64,000 nt of DNA. Source: Asticcacaulis taihuensis. Its GTDB lineage: Bacteria; Pseudomonadota; Alphaproteobacteria; Caulobacterales; Caulobacteraceae. Of this stretch, positions 1 to 8,652 are shown piece after piece. Under the pieces are notes generated by a model, which saw nothing but the letters and a program-made list of their open reading frames with translations, did not search any database and was not told where the DNA came from. The position numbers were made by a program, and so were the translations under genes. The DNA lies in assembly GCF_900100255.1 (NCBI RefSeq), contig NZ_FMTS01000007.1, forward strand, positions 103,479-167,478, read 5' to 3'. The stretch's first letter is position 1. Every line of letters starts with the position of its first letter.

Positions 1-1098
1 GCCATCACGCAGGGGCGTCACCAGGCCGATATCGGCGGCGCGGTAGATGCCGGCCAGTTCATCACGGCGATAGGCGCGATTGACATAGCGCAGCGGCACC
101 CAGTCGACCGTGGCATAGGCGCCGTTGATCTTGCCCGACAGGTTATCCAGACGGCCGCGCAGATCCTGATAAGCGTCAACCTCATCGCGCGACCGCGTGG
201 CGATCTGCAACAGGAACAGGTGCCCGTGCATTCCCGGATTATTGGCCAGCAGGGTTTCATAGGCCGTGAAGCGCTCCTCCAGCCCCTTGGAATAGTCGAG
301 CCGGTCGACACCCAGCAGCATCTTGCGGCCGGCCTGGCTGTTCAGCATGGTCTTGTAGAACAGCTCAGCGCGTTCGCTTTTCAGCGTGGCCTCGAAATCG
401 GTGGCATCGATTCCGATCGGGAAGGCGCGGGCGCGGATGCGGCGGCCAAAGGCGCTGATCACGCCGTCCTTTTCGAGCGCCGCCCCGGCATCATGGATGG
501 CGTAATCGGTAAAAGCTTCGACATCGTCCTCGGTCTGGAAACCGACCAGATCATAGCTGAACATCGATTCGACCAGTTCGCCATGGCGCGGCAGGGTGGA
601 GAGAATCCGCCGCGCCGGCCAGGGGATATGCAGGAAAAAGCCGATGCGGTTTTTCACCCCGCGCTTGCGCAGTTCGCGGCCCAGCGGAATCAGGTGATAG
701 TCCTGCACCCAGATGATATCGTCCGGCCCGATCAACGGCAGGAGGGTCTCGGCGAAGCGCGTATTGACCCGCTCATAGCCCTCATCGAAGCTGCGCTCAT
801 AGTTCACCAGGTCCGGCCGGTAATGGAACAGCGGCCACAGGGTGCGGTTGGCGTAGCCGTTGTAATATTCCTGCTCGTCCTGGGCATCGAGATCGAGCAG
901 GGCCACGGTAACGCCGCCGACCACCTGCATCGACATCTGGCCGGTATAGGGCTCGACCGTATGGCCGCTCCAGCCGAACCACAGCCCCTTGTCCTCGCGC
1001 AGGGCGGCCGAAAGCGCCATGGCCAGGCCGCCGGCGGTGCCGACACCGGGATCGGCCGGCGGATTGACGCGGTTAGATACGACGATAAGACGGCTCAA
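1..1098 (-). CDS. otsA: Trehalose-6-phosphate synthase, 3' part missing (window edge)
   Basis: Retaining GT20 glycosyltransferase that joins UDP-glucose and glucose-6-phosphate to trehalose-6-phosphate in the cytoplasm. The first 366 residues are present, out of roughly 470-480 in the family. They begin SRLIVVSNRVNPP and contain the glycine-rich GTAGGLAMAL donor loop, WVQDYHLIPLGRELRKRG and the sugar-nucleotide site GVDRLDYSKGLEERF; the sequence leaves the window at GLVTPLRDG. I chose the TTG start at 1098 because GGAG lies 7 bases upstream and the family motif begins there. The start overlaps the end of otsB by 26 bases, so the two are probably translationally coupled. Confidence 0.95.
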   Translation of the reverse strand, partial: MSRLIVVSNRVNPPADPGVGTAGGLAMALSAALREDKGLWFGWSGHTVEPYTGQMSMQVVGGVTVALLDLDAQDEQEYYNGYANRTLWPLFHYRPDLVNYERSFDEGYERVNTRFAETLLPLIGPDDIIWVQDYHLIPLGRELRKRGVKNRIGFFLHIPWPARRILSTLPRHGELVESMFSYDLVGFQTEDDVEAFTDYAIHDAGAALEKDGVISAFGRRIRARAFPIGIDATDFEATLKSERAELFYKTMLNSQAGRKMLLGVDRLDYSKGLEERFTAYETLLANNPGMHGHLFLLQIATRSRDEVDAYQDLRGRLDNLSGKINGAYATVDWVPLRYVNRAYRRDELAGIYRAADIGLVTPLRDG

Positions 1099-1900
1099 TG
1101 GCGGTCTCCAGTTCAAGACATTCAGTTTGCAGCCCGCGCGCGAGCCAGTGATGGACGGCGTCCACATTGCCTAGGCGGTAATCAGCGAAGGTTTCGCGCA
1201 AACCCCCGACCAGCACGCCGATGCCGCCGAAAGACCGCACCACGCGGAAGCCGTCCTCGTCGGTCAGGTCATCGCCGACGAACACCGGCCGCGTGCCGGC
1301 AAAGGGCGGCTCGACCATGAAGGCGCGCACGGCCCGGCCCTTATCCATGCCGGGGGTCAGGAATTCGATTACCATGACGCCGCGTTGCAGCTTGAGGCCG
1401 GTGCGGCGGGCCAGATCCTCGGCGAAGATATCGACCACCGGTTCCAGGGTCGGTTCCGCACGGTAATGCAGGGCCACGCTCAAAGGCTTTTCCTCGACAT
1501 GCAGTTCCGGATACTTGCGCACGAAGGCGGCGATTTCCTGTCTGGCCTGCGCCACGCCGGAATGAATCGGCGCCACGATCATATCCAGGCGGGCATCGCG
1601 GCGTTGCAGGCCGTGACTGCCGGCCACCGCCGGCACCACGCCTTCCAGAATGCGGTCGATATCGGCGATCGGCCGGCCACTGACCACCGCCAGGCGACCT
1701 TCAAGACGCATAGCCAAGTTGCGGATGAGGGCATTGCGGGCAATATCCGGTCCCACCGCCTCCGGTGTGTCGGTAAATGGCGCCAGGGTGCCGTCGAGAT
1801 CGAGAAACAGGGAGATATCATCGAGGGCGCAGCGCATCAGGGCGTTGATCTTTGTGGCGACCGTCATCCGCGCGGCATCCTGCCGTTTGCGACTTTCCAT
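1073..1900 (-). CDS. otsB: Trehalose-6-phosphate phosphatase
   Basis: HAD-superfamily phosphatase that removes phosphate from trehalose-6-phosphate, the second step of the OtsAB pathway. Visible motifs are FLDLDGTLAPF (the two catalytic aspartates), VVSGRPI, and the C-terminal GDDLTDEDGF that binds magnesium. About 275 residues, normal for the family. The start is uncertain: GTG at 1921, ATG at 1900 and ATG at 1867 are all in frame, and the HAD core begins after all of them. Upstream of otsA with overlapping ends, divergent from a GH15 gene, which suggests a trehalose metabolism locus. Confidence 0.93.
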   Translation of the reverse strand: MESRKRQDAARMTVATKINALMRCALDDISLFLDLDGTLAPFTDTPEAVGPDIARNALIRNLAMRLEGRLAVVSGRPIADIDRILEGVVPAVAGSHGLQRRDARLDMIVAPIHSGVAQARQEIAAFVRKYPELHVEEKPLSVALHYRAEPTLEPVVDIFAEDLARRTGLKLQRGVMVIEFLTPGMDKGRAVRAFMVEPPFAGTRPVFVGDDLTDEDGFRVVRSFGGIGVLVGGLRETFADYRLGNVDAVHHWLARGLQTECLELETAIEPSYRRI

Positions 1901-1921
1901 ATATTCATTAGCCCATTCCAC

Positions 1922-2328
1922 TTCATTAACGCCGATGGATACGGCAAATAGCTTTGCCGACCATCGTTTTCAAAGTACAGCCCAGCCTCAATTGTGACAA
2001 AATAAGAATATTTATTGAGATTATTGAGATGAATATGGAAAATAAAATTTCCATAAAGACAATATTTTCGTCTTGAGGCCGTATAGCCATGCGTCTATCA
2101 ACCTAGCACCCATGGGAAACTCTTTTCAACCGACCTCGCGTTTCTGTGATCGATTGTGAGAGTTTTTGTGATCACTGCGAATGCACATTCCCGTATCAAG
2201 ATATATTGCCTGGAGCTATTCAGAGCGTTTTTCGATCTGAATGCGTCAGATCGGAAAGCGCTCTGAATTCTTTACTTTACCGCACTTTTTAATCCGAAAA
2301 GTGCGTCACACTTTCGGAAAGTGTTCTC
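1922..2328. promoter_or_regulatory. Divergent otsB / GH15 intergenic region with stacked hairpins
   Basis: About 400 bases without a gene, AT-rich around 1990-2070. Three hairpins lie just before the GH15 gene. The first has 20-base arms, 2221-2240 with 2246-2265, forming a continuous stem with two G-U pairs and a 5-base loop. The second pairs 2281-2289 with 2297-2305 (CGCACTTTT/AAAAGTGCG). The third pairs 2309-2314 with 2318-2323 (CACTTT/AAAGTG) and contains the purine-rich bases that would be the GH15 ribosome binding site. The second and third share CACTTT and AAAGTG, so they can exchange partners. No promoter could be assigned with certainty. Confidence 0.5.
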
Positions 2329-4143
2329 GTGCCTGAACAGACCAATCTCGACCTCTCCCCCATCGGCAATTGCGCCGCCACCGCCCTGATTGATCGCCGG
2401 GGCCGCTTTGTCTGGGCCTGCTATCCACGCATCGACGGCGAACCGGTCTTTTCCGCCCTGCTTGAACCCAACTGCGGCGGCAGCGAAAATGCCGGCCAAG
2501 AAAACGCGGGATGCTGGAGTGTCGAGATGGCCGACATAACGGAAACCACTCAAGCCTATATTCGCAACACCGCCGTGCTGCGCACCGAAATGCGCGACCG
2601 CCACGGCGCCGTGGTCGAGATCATCGACTTCGCCCCGCGCCTGCATCACCTTAACCGCACCTACAAGCCCTGGGCCTTTTACCGGCTAATCCGGCCGGTT
2701 TCGGGCACGCCGCGCATCCGTATCCGCATGGCGCCGACCGGAAACTGGGGGCGCGACCTCGGCGCCGCCACCTATGGCTCCAGCCACATTCGCTACGAGT
2801 GCGGCCCGGCGGTGATGCGCCTGACCACCAATGCCCCCCTCACCTACCTGCGCGAAGACCAGACCTTCCGGCTGGAAGGCCCGCTTGGCTTCCATCTGGG
2901 ACCGGACGAGCCCTACCCAAATGACGTGCTGACCGATGCCGAGCACATGCTGCGCGCCACCGCCGCCTACTGGCAGGGCTGGGTGCGCACCCTGACCATC
3001 CCGCTGGAATGGCAGGAAGCGGTGATCCGCGCCGCCATCACACTCAAGCTCTGTTCCTACGATGACACCGGCGCCATCGTGGCGGCCATGACCACCTCGA
3101 TCCCCGAAGCGGCCAATACCGGCCGCAACTGGGATTACCGCTACTGCTGGATCAGGGATGCCTATTATGTGGTGCGGGCGCTGAACCGGCTGGGCGCTGC
3201 CGACATGCTGGAAAGCTATCTCGTCTATCTGCGCAACCTCACCGACCAGGCGGCCGGAGGCCATGTGCAGCCGCTTTACAGCGTCTCCCTACAAGGCGAC
3301 CTGACCGAGCGCATCGCGCCCGATATGAAGGGCTACCGCGGCATGGGACCGGTGCGCGTCGGCAACCAGGCCTATGAGCATCACCAGCACGATGTCTATG
3401 GCCAGATGATCCTGCCGCTGACCCAGTCCTTCTTCGATGCCCGCTTCCTGCGCGTCGGCACCGAGGCCGATTTCCACGCCCTGGAAAAGGTCGGCGATCG
3501 CGCGTTTGACGTCTACGACAAGCCGGATGCCGGGCTATGGGAATTCCGCACCATAGCGCGTGTTCATACCTATTCGGCATTGCTTTGCTGGGCGGCGTGC
3601 GACCGGCTGGCCAATGTGGCGCTGTCGCTCGACCTGAAGGACCGCAGCAGCTTCTGGAGCAAACGCGCGGGCATCATCCGCAAGACGATCGAGGAAAAGG
3701 CATGGAACGAAAAACTGGGCATCTTCGCCGGCTCCTTCGGCGGCGAGGAGGTCGATGCCAGCCTGCTGCAACTATTCGAACTGGGCTTCCTGCCGGCCGA
3801 TGATCCACGCTGTGTCGCCACCTTCAAGGAGTGCGAACGACAACTACGTAAGGGCGACAACTTCTACCGCTATGTCGAACCGGACGATTTCGGCGAACCG
3901 GAAACCGCCTTCAATTTCTGCACCTTCTGGTACATCGAGGCCCTGCACCTGATGGGCCGCACGGAGGAGGCGCGAGATCTGTTTGAGGCCATGCTGGCGC
4001 GCCGTACCCATTCCGGCCTGCTGTCGGAGGATGTGAAAGTCGATACCGGCGAACTGTGGGGTAATTTCCCGCAGACCTATTCGCTGGTCGGGCTGATCAC
4101 CTGCGCCGTCCTGCTCAGCCGCCCGTGGACGACGGTGCGGTAG
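2329..4143 (+). CDS. Glycoside hydrolase family 15 protein (glucoamylase or trehalase-like)
   Basis: Probable inverting alpha-glucosidase of family GH15. About the first 200 residues form the beta-sandwich domain typical of bacterial trehalase-like GH15 proteins (begins DLSPIGNCAATALIDRRG). The (alpha/alpha)6 barrel follows, with NWDYRYCWIRDAYYVVRAL near residue 265 and SEDVKVDTGELWGNFPQTYS near the C-terminus, the region of the catalytic carboxylates. 604 residues is normal. GTG start at 2329. No signal peptide, so it is probably cytoplasmic. Its position next to otsBA suggests trehalose or a related alpha-glucoside as substrate, but the family also contains glucoamylases and I cannot separate them from sequence alone. 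Confidence 0.85.
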   Translation: MPEQTNLDLSPIGNCAATALIDRRGRFVWACYPRIDGEPVFSALLEPNCGGSENAGQENAGCWSVEMADITETTQAYIRNTAVLRTEMRDRHGAVVEIIDFAPRLHHLNRTYKPWAFYRLIRPVSGTPRIRIRMAPTGNWGRDLGAATYGSSHIRYECGPAVMRLTTNAPLTYLREDQTFRLEGPLGFHLGPDEPYPNDVLTDAEHMLRATAAYWQGWVRTLTIPLEWQEAVIRAAITLKLCSYDDTGAIVAAMTTSIPEAANTGRNWDYRYCWIRDAYYVVRALNRLGAADMLESYLVYLRNLTDQAAGGHVQPLYSVSLQGDLTERIAPDMKGYRGMGPVRVGNQAYEHHQHDVYGQMILPLTQSFFDARFLRVGTEADFHALEKVGDRAFDVYDKPDAGLWEFRTIARVHTYSALLCWAACDRLANVALSLDLKDRSSFWSKRAGIIRKTIEEKAWNEKLGIFAGSFGGEEVDASLLQLFELGFLPADDPRCVATFKECERQLRKGDNFYRYVEPDDFGEPETAFNFCTFWYIEALHLMGRTEEARDLFEAMLARRTHSGLLSEDVKVDTGELWGNFPQTYSLVGLITCAVLLSRPWTTVR

Positions 4144-4189
4144 CGCCCATCAAGGTTGCGCTAGCGCAGGCGTCGAGCCGCTTAAAAAG

Positions 4190-4396
4190 TGATCCACAGA
4201 TTACGCAGATTTCGCAGATTATTTTGATATTTACCGGCGGACTTAAGGCAAACCTCCCTGTAACGGATTGTCGCTTCGCGTCGAAAAACCATACGCGGCC
4301 AGGCTGACACATGCATCGAAGATGCATTAAAAAATCTGCGTAATCTGCGTAATCTGCGTAATCTGCGTAATCTGCGTAATCTGCGTAATCTGCGGA
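4190..4396. repeat. Foldback element with degenerate iterons (family B, copy 1)
   Basis: Inverted arms made of related short units. The left arm, 4190-4220, reads GATCCACAGATTACGCAG followed by another CAGATT unit. The right arm, 4334-4396, carries the complementary ATCTGCGTA units ending in CTGCGGAT. About 110 unrelated bases lie between. Related foldbacks occur at 33165-33253 (ATCTGTGTAATCTGTGGAT) and 36454-36672 (CACGGATAAGGCACGGAT). It fills the 363-base gap between the GH15 and ArsR genes, in which I see no gene. Confidence 0.7.
4334..4396. repeat. 9-bp tandem repeat (ATCTGCGTA)n
   Basis: Six perfect copies of ATCTGCGTA in tandem (4334-4387) and a seventh variant copy ATCTGCGGA. It forms the expanded right arm of the foldback element. 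The unit length is a multiple of three, which keeps a spurious open frame on the minus strand rich in Tyr-Ala-Asp. Copy number is likely to vary between strains. Confidence 0.9.
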
Positions 4397-4489
4397 TTGT
4401 TTCTTAAACTGACCACGCTGTAGCAAGACGGCCGCTAAGACTGCTGAATGCCTTTTCGTACCAGGCTCTTGCGTATCACCCTACCTTAA

Positions 4490-4523
4490 GCTATATACTG
4501 AACTAAATGGTTCAGTATATAGC
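4490..4523. promoter_or_regulatory. Palindromic operator spanning the ArsR-type start codon
   Basis: Perfect inverted repeat with 14-base arms, GCTATATACTGAAC at 4490-4503 and its complement at 4510-4523, separated by 6 bases that contain the ATG of the regulator (4507). TATACT at 4494-4499 fits a -10 element and would place the transcript start at about 4506-4507. A repressor bound here would cover -10, transcript start and start codon together. The natural candidate binder is the ArsR-type protein itself. Confidence 0.75.
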
Positions 4524-4866
4524 CCCCCTTGATTTGTCCTTCGCCGCGCTCTCGGACCCCACCCGACGTGGGGTGCTGGAGCAGCTTGGCCGGTCTGACG
4601 CCTCGATCACTGATCTGGCCGAGCGTTTTCATATGACCCTGACCGGCATGAAGAAGCATGTCAGCGTTCTGGAAGCGGCGGGCCTTGTCGTCACGAAAAA
4701 GGTCGGGCGCGTGCGCACCTGCCGGCTGGGCCGGCGGAAAATGGCGGAAGAAGCCGCCTGGATCGAACAATATCAGCAGCTTTGGACCGCGCGGTTCGAG
4801 GCACTGGACGAGATTGTCGAAGAACTGAAACAAAGGGAGTTAAACAATGAGCCAGACCCAAAATAA
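4507..4866 (+). CDS. ArsR-family winged-helix repressor, probably self-regulated
   Basis: Small DNA-binding repressor of 119 residues with the typical opening LDLSFAALSDPTRRGVLEQL and a winged helix (ITDLAERFHMTLTGMKKHVSVLEAAGL). No metal-binding cysteine pair such as ELCVCD is seen, so it belongs to the non-metal branch that usually sits beside SRPBCC genes. Its 3' end overlaps the next gene by 20 bases. The start codon lies inside a perfect palindrome and no Shine-Dalgarno sequence precedes it, which points to a leaderless transcript and autorepression. A start further downstream is possible but would cut into the conserved domain. Confidence 0.9.
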   Translation: MVQYIAPLDLSFAALSDPTRRGVLEQLGRSDASITDLAERFHMTLTGMKKHVSVLEAAGLVVTKKVGRVRTCRLGRRKMAEEAAWIEQYQQLWTARFEALDEIVEELKQRELNNEPDPK

Positions 4867-5344
4867 CCCCACAACGGCGGAACGCGTTTCCGACCGCGAG
4901 TTCGTCATCACCCGGGCGGTCAACGGTCCGGCGCATATCGTCTTCAAGGCGTGGAGCGAACCCGACCTGTTCCGGCGCTGGTGGACGCCGAAGTCATTCG
5001 GCATGACCATCCTGTCGTGCGAGATGGATGTGCGCACCGGCGGCAGCTATCGCCTGGTGATCAACCACCCCTCCATGGAACAGCCAATGGCCTTCTTCGG
5101 CACATATCTCGATGTGGTGCCGAACGCCCGCATTGTCTGGACCAATGAGGAAGGCGAGGACGAAGGCGCCGTCACCACGGTCACCTTCGAGGAACGCGAC
5201 GGCCGGACTCTGGTAATCTGGCGCGATCTTTACCCGTCGAAAGAAGCGCTCGACGAGGCCATGATCTCCGGCGCCACAAGCGGCTTCGGCGAGCAGTTCG
5301 AGCAACTGGAAGCATTGCTGACCGACCATACACAGGCCACTTAA
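4847..5344 (+). CDS. SRPBCC / AHSA1-family protein
   Basis: 165-residue protein with the Bet v1-like fold of the AHSA1 (Activator of Hsp90 ATPase homologue) family. Visible signatures are FVITRAVNGPAHIVFKAWSEPD, FRRWWTPKSFGM, GGSYRLVI and a C-terminal helix SGFGEQFEQLEALL. Such proteins bind hydrophobic ligands; the ligand here is unknown. It overlaps the ArsR-type gene by 20 bases and has the Shine-Dalgarno AAAGGGAG upstream of its ATG. The ArsR plus SRPBCC pair is a common two-gene unit in which the regulator controls both. Confidence 0.88.
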   Translation: MSQTQNNPTTAERVSDREFVITRAVNGPAHIVFKAWSEPDLFRRWWTPKSFGMTILSCEMDVRTGGSYRLVINHPSMEQPMAFFGTYLDVVPNARIVWTNEEGEDEGAVTTVTFEERDGRTLVIWRDLYPSKEALDEAMISGATSGFGEQFEQLEALLTDHTQAT

Positions 5345-5355
5345 GAAATAGCTCC

Positions 5356-6600
5356 TTAAACCACAGCTACTTCGATTCCGCTCTGGATCAAAAGTTCGCT
5401 GTAGTAGCCGAGCAAGGTATCACGCCAACTGTCGTTGGTATTCGAAAAACGGTGCCCTTCACGATAGGCAATGTCGCTCATCGTCCTGACCGCCGCATCA
5501 TCCTTCATTTGCTGGATGGCCCAGGCCAGACTTGACGCTTCGCGCGGCGGCACGACAATGGCGCCGCCAAGTTCAGCCATTTCAACACCGTCGACATCGT
5601 TGAAAGCGATGACCGGTATGCCGCTGCGCAGCGCTTCGTGAGCCACAAGGGTAAAGGTCTCCGGCAGGCGGCTTGGCACAATGACGCAGCGGGCGTCTTT
5701 CAGCAACTCGCCGATCTGGGCATGGTTGCGCCAGCCTTCGAATTTCGCTTCGGGATACTGGGCCTGCATGGTTTCCCTAAGATCGCCATCACCGATGATG
5801 CGGATCGGAACACCGGCCATGCGTGCAGCTTCGGCAGCCAGGTCAGGCCCTTTTTCCGATACAAGACGACCTATGAAGAAGAAATCCCTGTTGTTTTCGG
5901 CCTCGACGCGCGCCTCGCGGAACGGGTTGACGGGATTGCGCACGACACGAATACGATCCTTCGGAATGCCGCCGCGCTCATACCACTCAAACATGAACGG
6001 GTGTATGATGCCAATCAACGCCTTTGTCCGCGCAAAGCCGGCGTTGAGGCGCAGCGCCAGTGAGCGCGTAACGCGCCAAAGCTTGTGGGAATAGGCACGG
6101 CGGTCGCAGTGGGTGCCGATGCAGGCCATACTGAGCGGCTTCAGCGTACAGATCGCGCCATTATTCTGGTAGTTGGAATAGCTCAGGTTGGGGCAGGCGA
6201 TGGCGAAGTCGTGCGCCGAAATGAACAGGCGCGACGAAACGGGCGCCAGCGCCTGAAAGATCGACGGCGAGAAAATCTGCGACCAGTTATGCAGATGGTA
6301 GACTGTGCCCGGTGTGTCGCGTTCAGCGATAAATGTCTCGATCAGCTTCTTGGCCCTGGCATTATGCAGCCCGTCCAGGCCGGCCTCGGCCCACGCCCTG
6401 TCGAGCAGCGGCGCACCGCCCAGGGCGATGATTTCTATGTTTTTATTGTCGATCAATGGGCATTTAGAGGCATCGTCACCGGCGATGAATACGACGGGAA
6501 TGCCGGCGTCCGCCATGACCCGCGCCGACAGCAGCGCCATCGCCTCCGCGCCGCCGAGCGGCCAGGAGGTATCGGTCATGACAACCACCTTGTCCGGCAT
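5356..6600 (-). CDS. Glycosyltransferase family 4 protein
   Basis: GT-B fold glycosyltransferase, about 414 residues. The N-terminal Rossmann domain starts PDKVVVMTDTSWPLGGAEAM. The C-terminal donor-binding domain starts at FFIGRLVSEKGPDLAAEAA and includes SRLPETFTLVAHEALRSGIP, the region with the conserved nucleotide-sugar glutamate. I chose the ATG at 6600 because the fold begins there; ATGs at 6636 and 6663 are in frame. It probably acts at the cytoplasmic face on an exopolysaccharide or lipid-linked glycan. No other polysaccharide genes flank it, so the acceptor is unknown. Confidence 0.85.
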   Translation of the reverse strand: MPDKVVVMTDTSWPLGGAEAMALLSARVMADAGIPVVFIAGDDASKCPLIDNKNIEIIALGGAPLLDRAWAEAGLDGLHNARAKKLIETFIAERDTPGTVYHLHNWSQIFSPSIFQALAPVSSRLFISAHDFAIACPNLSYSNYQNNGAICTLKPLSMACIGTHCDRRAYSHKLWRVTRSLALRLNAGFARTKALIGIIHPFMFEWYERGGIPKDRIRVVRNPVNPFREARVEAENNRDFFFIGRLVSEKGPDLAAEAARMAGVPIRIIGDGDLRETMQAQYPEAKFEGWRNHAQIGELLKDARCVIVPSRLPETFTLVAHEALRSGIPVIAFNDVDGVEMAELGGAIVVPPREASSLAWAIQQMKDDAAVRTMSDIAYREGHRFSNTNDSWRDTLLGYYSELLIQSGIEVAVV

Positions 6601-6826
6601 TGCAATACTACCTGTGGTCTGAACAATTTCCCGCATGTTTCGCCCATTTTCGCGCCGTGGCACGATACGTTATGCTTAAGTAAATATAACGCCAGTCTGA
6701 AAAGAAAAGTTAATCGGCGAAATATTCCGCAACTGCAACGGTAAGGTTACATGTCGGTCAGATATTTGCGCTGCCATATGCCCTTCCAGCCCCTGGCGAA
6801 ATGCTCATTCGTCAGTGCAGGACGAC

Positions 6827-8467
6827 CTAGCTGCCCGTCAGACGCGCCTCGGCCAGGTCGGCTTCGCGGATCAGCCGGCGGGATATCTCGTCGGACAGTT
6901 CCCGCGAGCGGCTCCGTTCGTAATAGACGTCACGTTCGGCGCGGATGCCGGCCAGGCGCAATTGCCGCTCGATCTCCTCCAGCTTGCGCAGGTGCGACAC
7001 CGCCTCGCCCTGGAGACCCTGCTTTTCGATGCGGCGGCGATAGACCTCCATCACGCGGGCCGCGGCCTCACCATATAGTTCGGTTTCGTTGCGGCCCACC
7101 TTCTTCGCTTTCTGAAGTTGCTCAATCGCCTCAATGGCCGCTTCGGCGGCGGCGGCACGGGCATTGTCCTCTTCCGCCAGCGCTTTCGGCTCGGGCGGCA
7201 GTTTCAGGTTCTTCAGTAGGAAAGGCAGACCGATACTGGCCAGCAGCAGGGAGACGACGATCACCGACGCCGCCAGGAAGATGATCAGGTTGCGCGACGG
7301 AAAGGCCGAGCCATCGGCGACAAAAAACGGAATGGTCAAAACACCCGCCAGCGTAATGGCACCGCGCACCCCGGCAAGCGACGTAGCGGCGATCAGGCGC
7401 AGGCTCGGCCGCTGCACGGGCAATCCCTTACGCACCGCCCGGAACAGGGTGAAGCGCAGGGCCACCCACACCCACAGGAAACGCAGGACAATCAGAGCCA
7501 GGCTGATGGCCGCCACATAGACAATCAGCCACAACGGATCGGTGTGGCCGGTGGACTGGACGACATGGGCCGCACGCGAGGCGATGCTCGGCAACTGTTC
7601 GCCGAGCAGCACAAATATGATGCCGTTGGCGGTGAACTGGATCATGTCCCACACGGCATTGCGGCGAACGCGGGTATCGGCCAGGGCCTGACCGCTTTGC
7701 TCAGCATAGCTCATGGTTATGCCGGCGGCGACCGCGGCGAGAATGCCGGAACAATGCAGGCGTTCGGCCAGCAGATAGGCCCCGAAGGGGATGAGCAGGC
7801 TGATCAGCACCTGCGACCCCGCCTCCTCGCCTATGCGGCGCGAAATCAGCCCCTTCACACGCGTCACCACCCAGGTGACGCCGATACCGATGGCCAGGCC
7901 GCCGATGGCCAGCCACAGGAAGGCGCCAAAGGCATCGACCAGCGAGAAACTGCCGGTCACCACCGCGGCCACCGCGAAACGCATACAGACCAGGCCCGAC
8001 GCATCATTCAACAGGGATTCGCCTTCGAGAATGTGCATGAGCCGCTTGGGGATCGGCACCTTGGTCGATATGGCGGAAACGGCTATGGGATCGGTGGGCG
8101 ACAGGATCGCCGCCAGGGCAAAAGCGGCCCCCAGGGGCATCAATGGGATCATCCAGTGAATGAACAGGCCGAGCCCCACCACCGTAAAGACCACCAGACC
8201 CAGGGCAAGCTGCAATATGGTGCCCTTGTCGCGGAACAGACCCTCCTTCGGGATTTTCCAGCCGTCATAGAAAAGCAGCGGTGGCAGGAAGAGCAGAAAG
8301 AAGACGTCCGGCTCCAGATCGACCGCCGCGCCGGTGGAAAGCGCGATAACGGCGCCCAGCGCGATCTGCACCACCGGTGTCGGTATGGACAGGGGCGACA
8401 GGCGCGACAGCCAGCCGCTGACGACAACGGCCAGCAACAGAAACAGGGAGATGGCAACACTTTCCAT
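6827..8467 (-). CDS. Na+/H+ antiporter, CPA1 (NhaP-type) family
   Basis: Inner-membrane sodium/proton exchanger of 546 residues. About twelve membrane segments occupy residues 1-410, followed by a charged cytoplasmic tail with coiled-coil character (repeated RRIEKQGLQGEAVSHLRKLEE-type helices). The ion-binding signatures LSPTDPIAV and GESLLNDASGLV are both present, and the N-terminal motif FLPPLLFYDGW is clear. An 8-base inverted repeat sits directly upstream of the start codon (8473-8497) and may be a regulatory site. Confidence 0.92.
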   Translation of the reverse strand: MESVAISLFLLLAVVVSGWLSRLSPLSIPTPVVQIALGAVIALSTGAAVDLEPDVFFLLFLPPLLFYDGWKIPKEGLFRDKGTILQLALGLVVFTVVGLGLFIHWMIPLMPLGAAFALAAILSPTDPIAVSAISTKVPIPKRLMHILEGESLLNDASGLVCMRFAVAAVVTGSFSLVDAFGAFLWLAIGGLAIGIGVTWVVTRVKGLISRRIGEEAGSQVLISLLIPFGAYLLAERLHCSGILAAVAAGITMSYAEQSGQALADTRVRRNAVWDMIQFTANGIIFVLLGEQLPSIASRAAHVVQSTGHTDPLWLIVYVAAISLALIVLRFLWVWVALRFTLFRAVRKGLPVQRPSLRLIAATSLAGVRGAITLAGVLTIPFFVADGSAFPSRNLIIFLAASVIVVSLLLASIGLPFLLKNLKLPPEPKALAEEDNARAAAAEAAIEAIEQLQKAKKVGRNETELYGEAAARVMEVYRRRIEKQGLQGEAVSHLRKLEEIERQLRLAGIRAERDVYYERSRSRELSDEISRRLIREADLAEARLTGS

Positions 8468-8472
8468 GTTCG

Positions 8473-8497
8473 CCTTAGACCCTATTAAAGTCTAAGG
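8473..8497. promoter_or_regulatory. Inverted repeat at antiporter 5' end
   Basis: CCTTAGAC (8473-8480) and GTCTAAGG (8490-8497) form a perfect 8-base inverted repeat with a 9-base spacer, starting 6 bases upstream of the antiporter ATG. It could be an operator or a small leader hairpin; no Shine-Dalgarno sequence is obvious for the antiporter. Confidence 0.4.
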
Positions 8498-8566
8498 GGT
8501 CAATGCCGTGTTACACACCTTCTTACAAAAGGCGCGGAATCGTGATGTCTTTTTAGTCATTAACAA

Positions 8567-8595
8567 TTGACCTTTCGGCTCGCTCTGCCTATGTG
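8567..8595 (+). promoter_or_regulatory. Candidate carA promoter
   Basis: TTGACC (8567-8572) and TATGTG (8590-8595) are separated by 17 bases, a good fit to a housekeeping promoter. It would give a leader of about 50 bases ending in the strong ribosome binding site AAGGAGA before the carA ATG at 8653. Confidence 0.5.
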
Positions 8596-8652
8596 TCGCG
8601 CCGTTTGCGCGCCGGGTGGCGCTGCTTTATTTCAAAAAGGAGATGATACCCC

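Noticed and set aside
4115..4426. Minus-strand frame with a Tyr-Ala-Asp repeat
   Set aside because: It is produced by the 9-bp DNA tandem repeat, which keeps the frame; no start context or homology.
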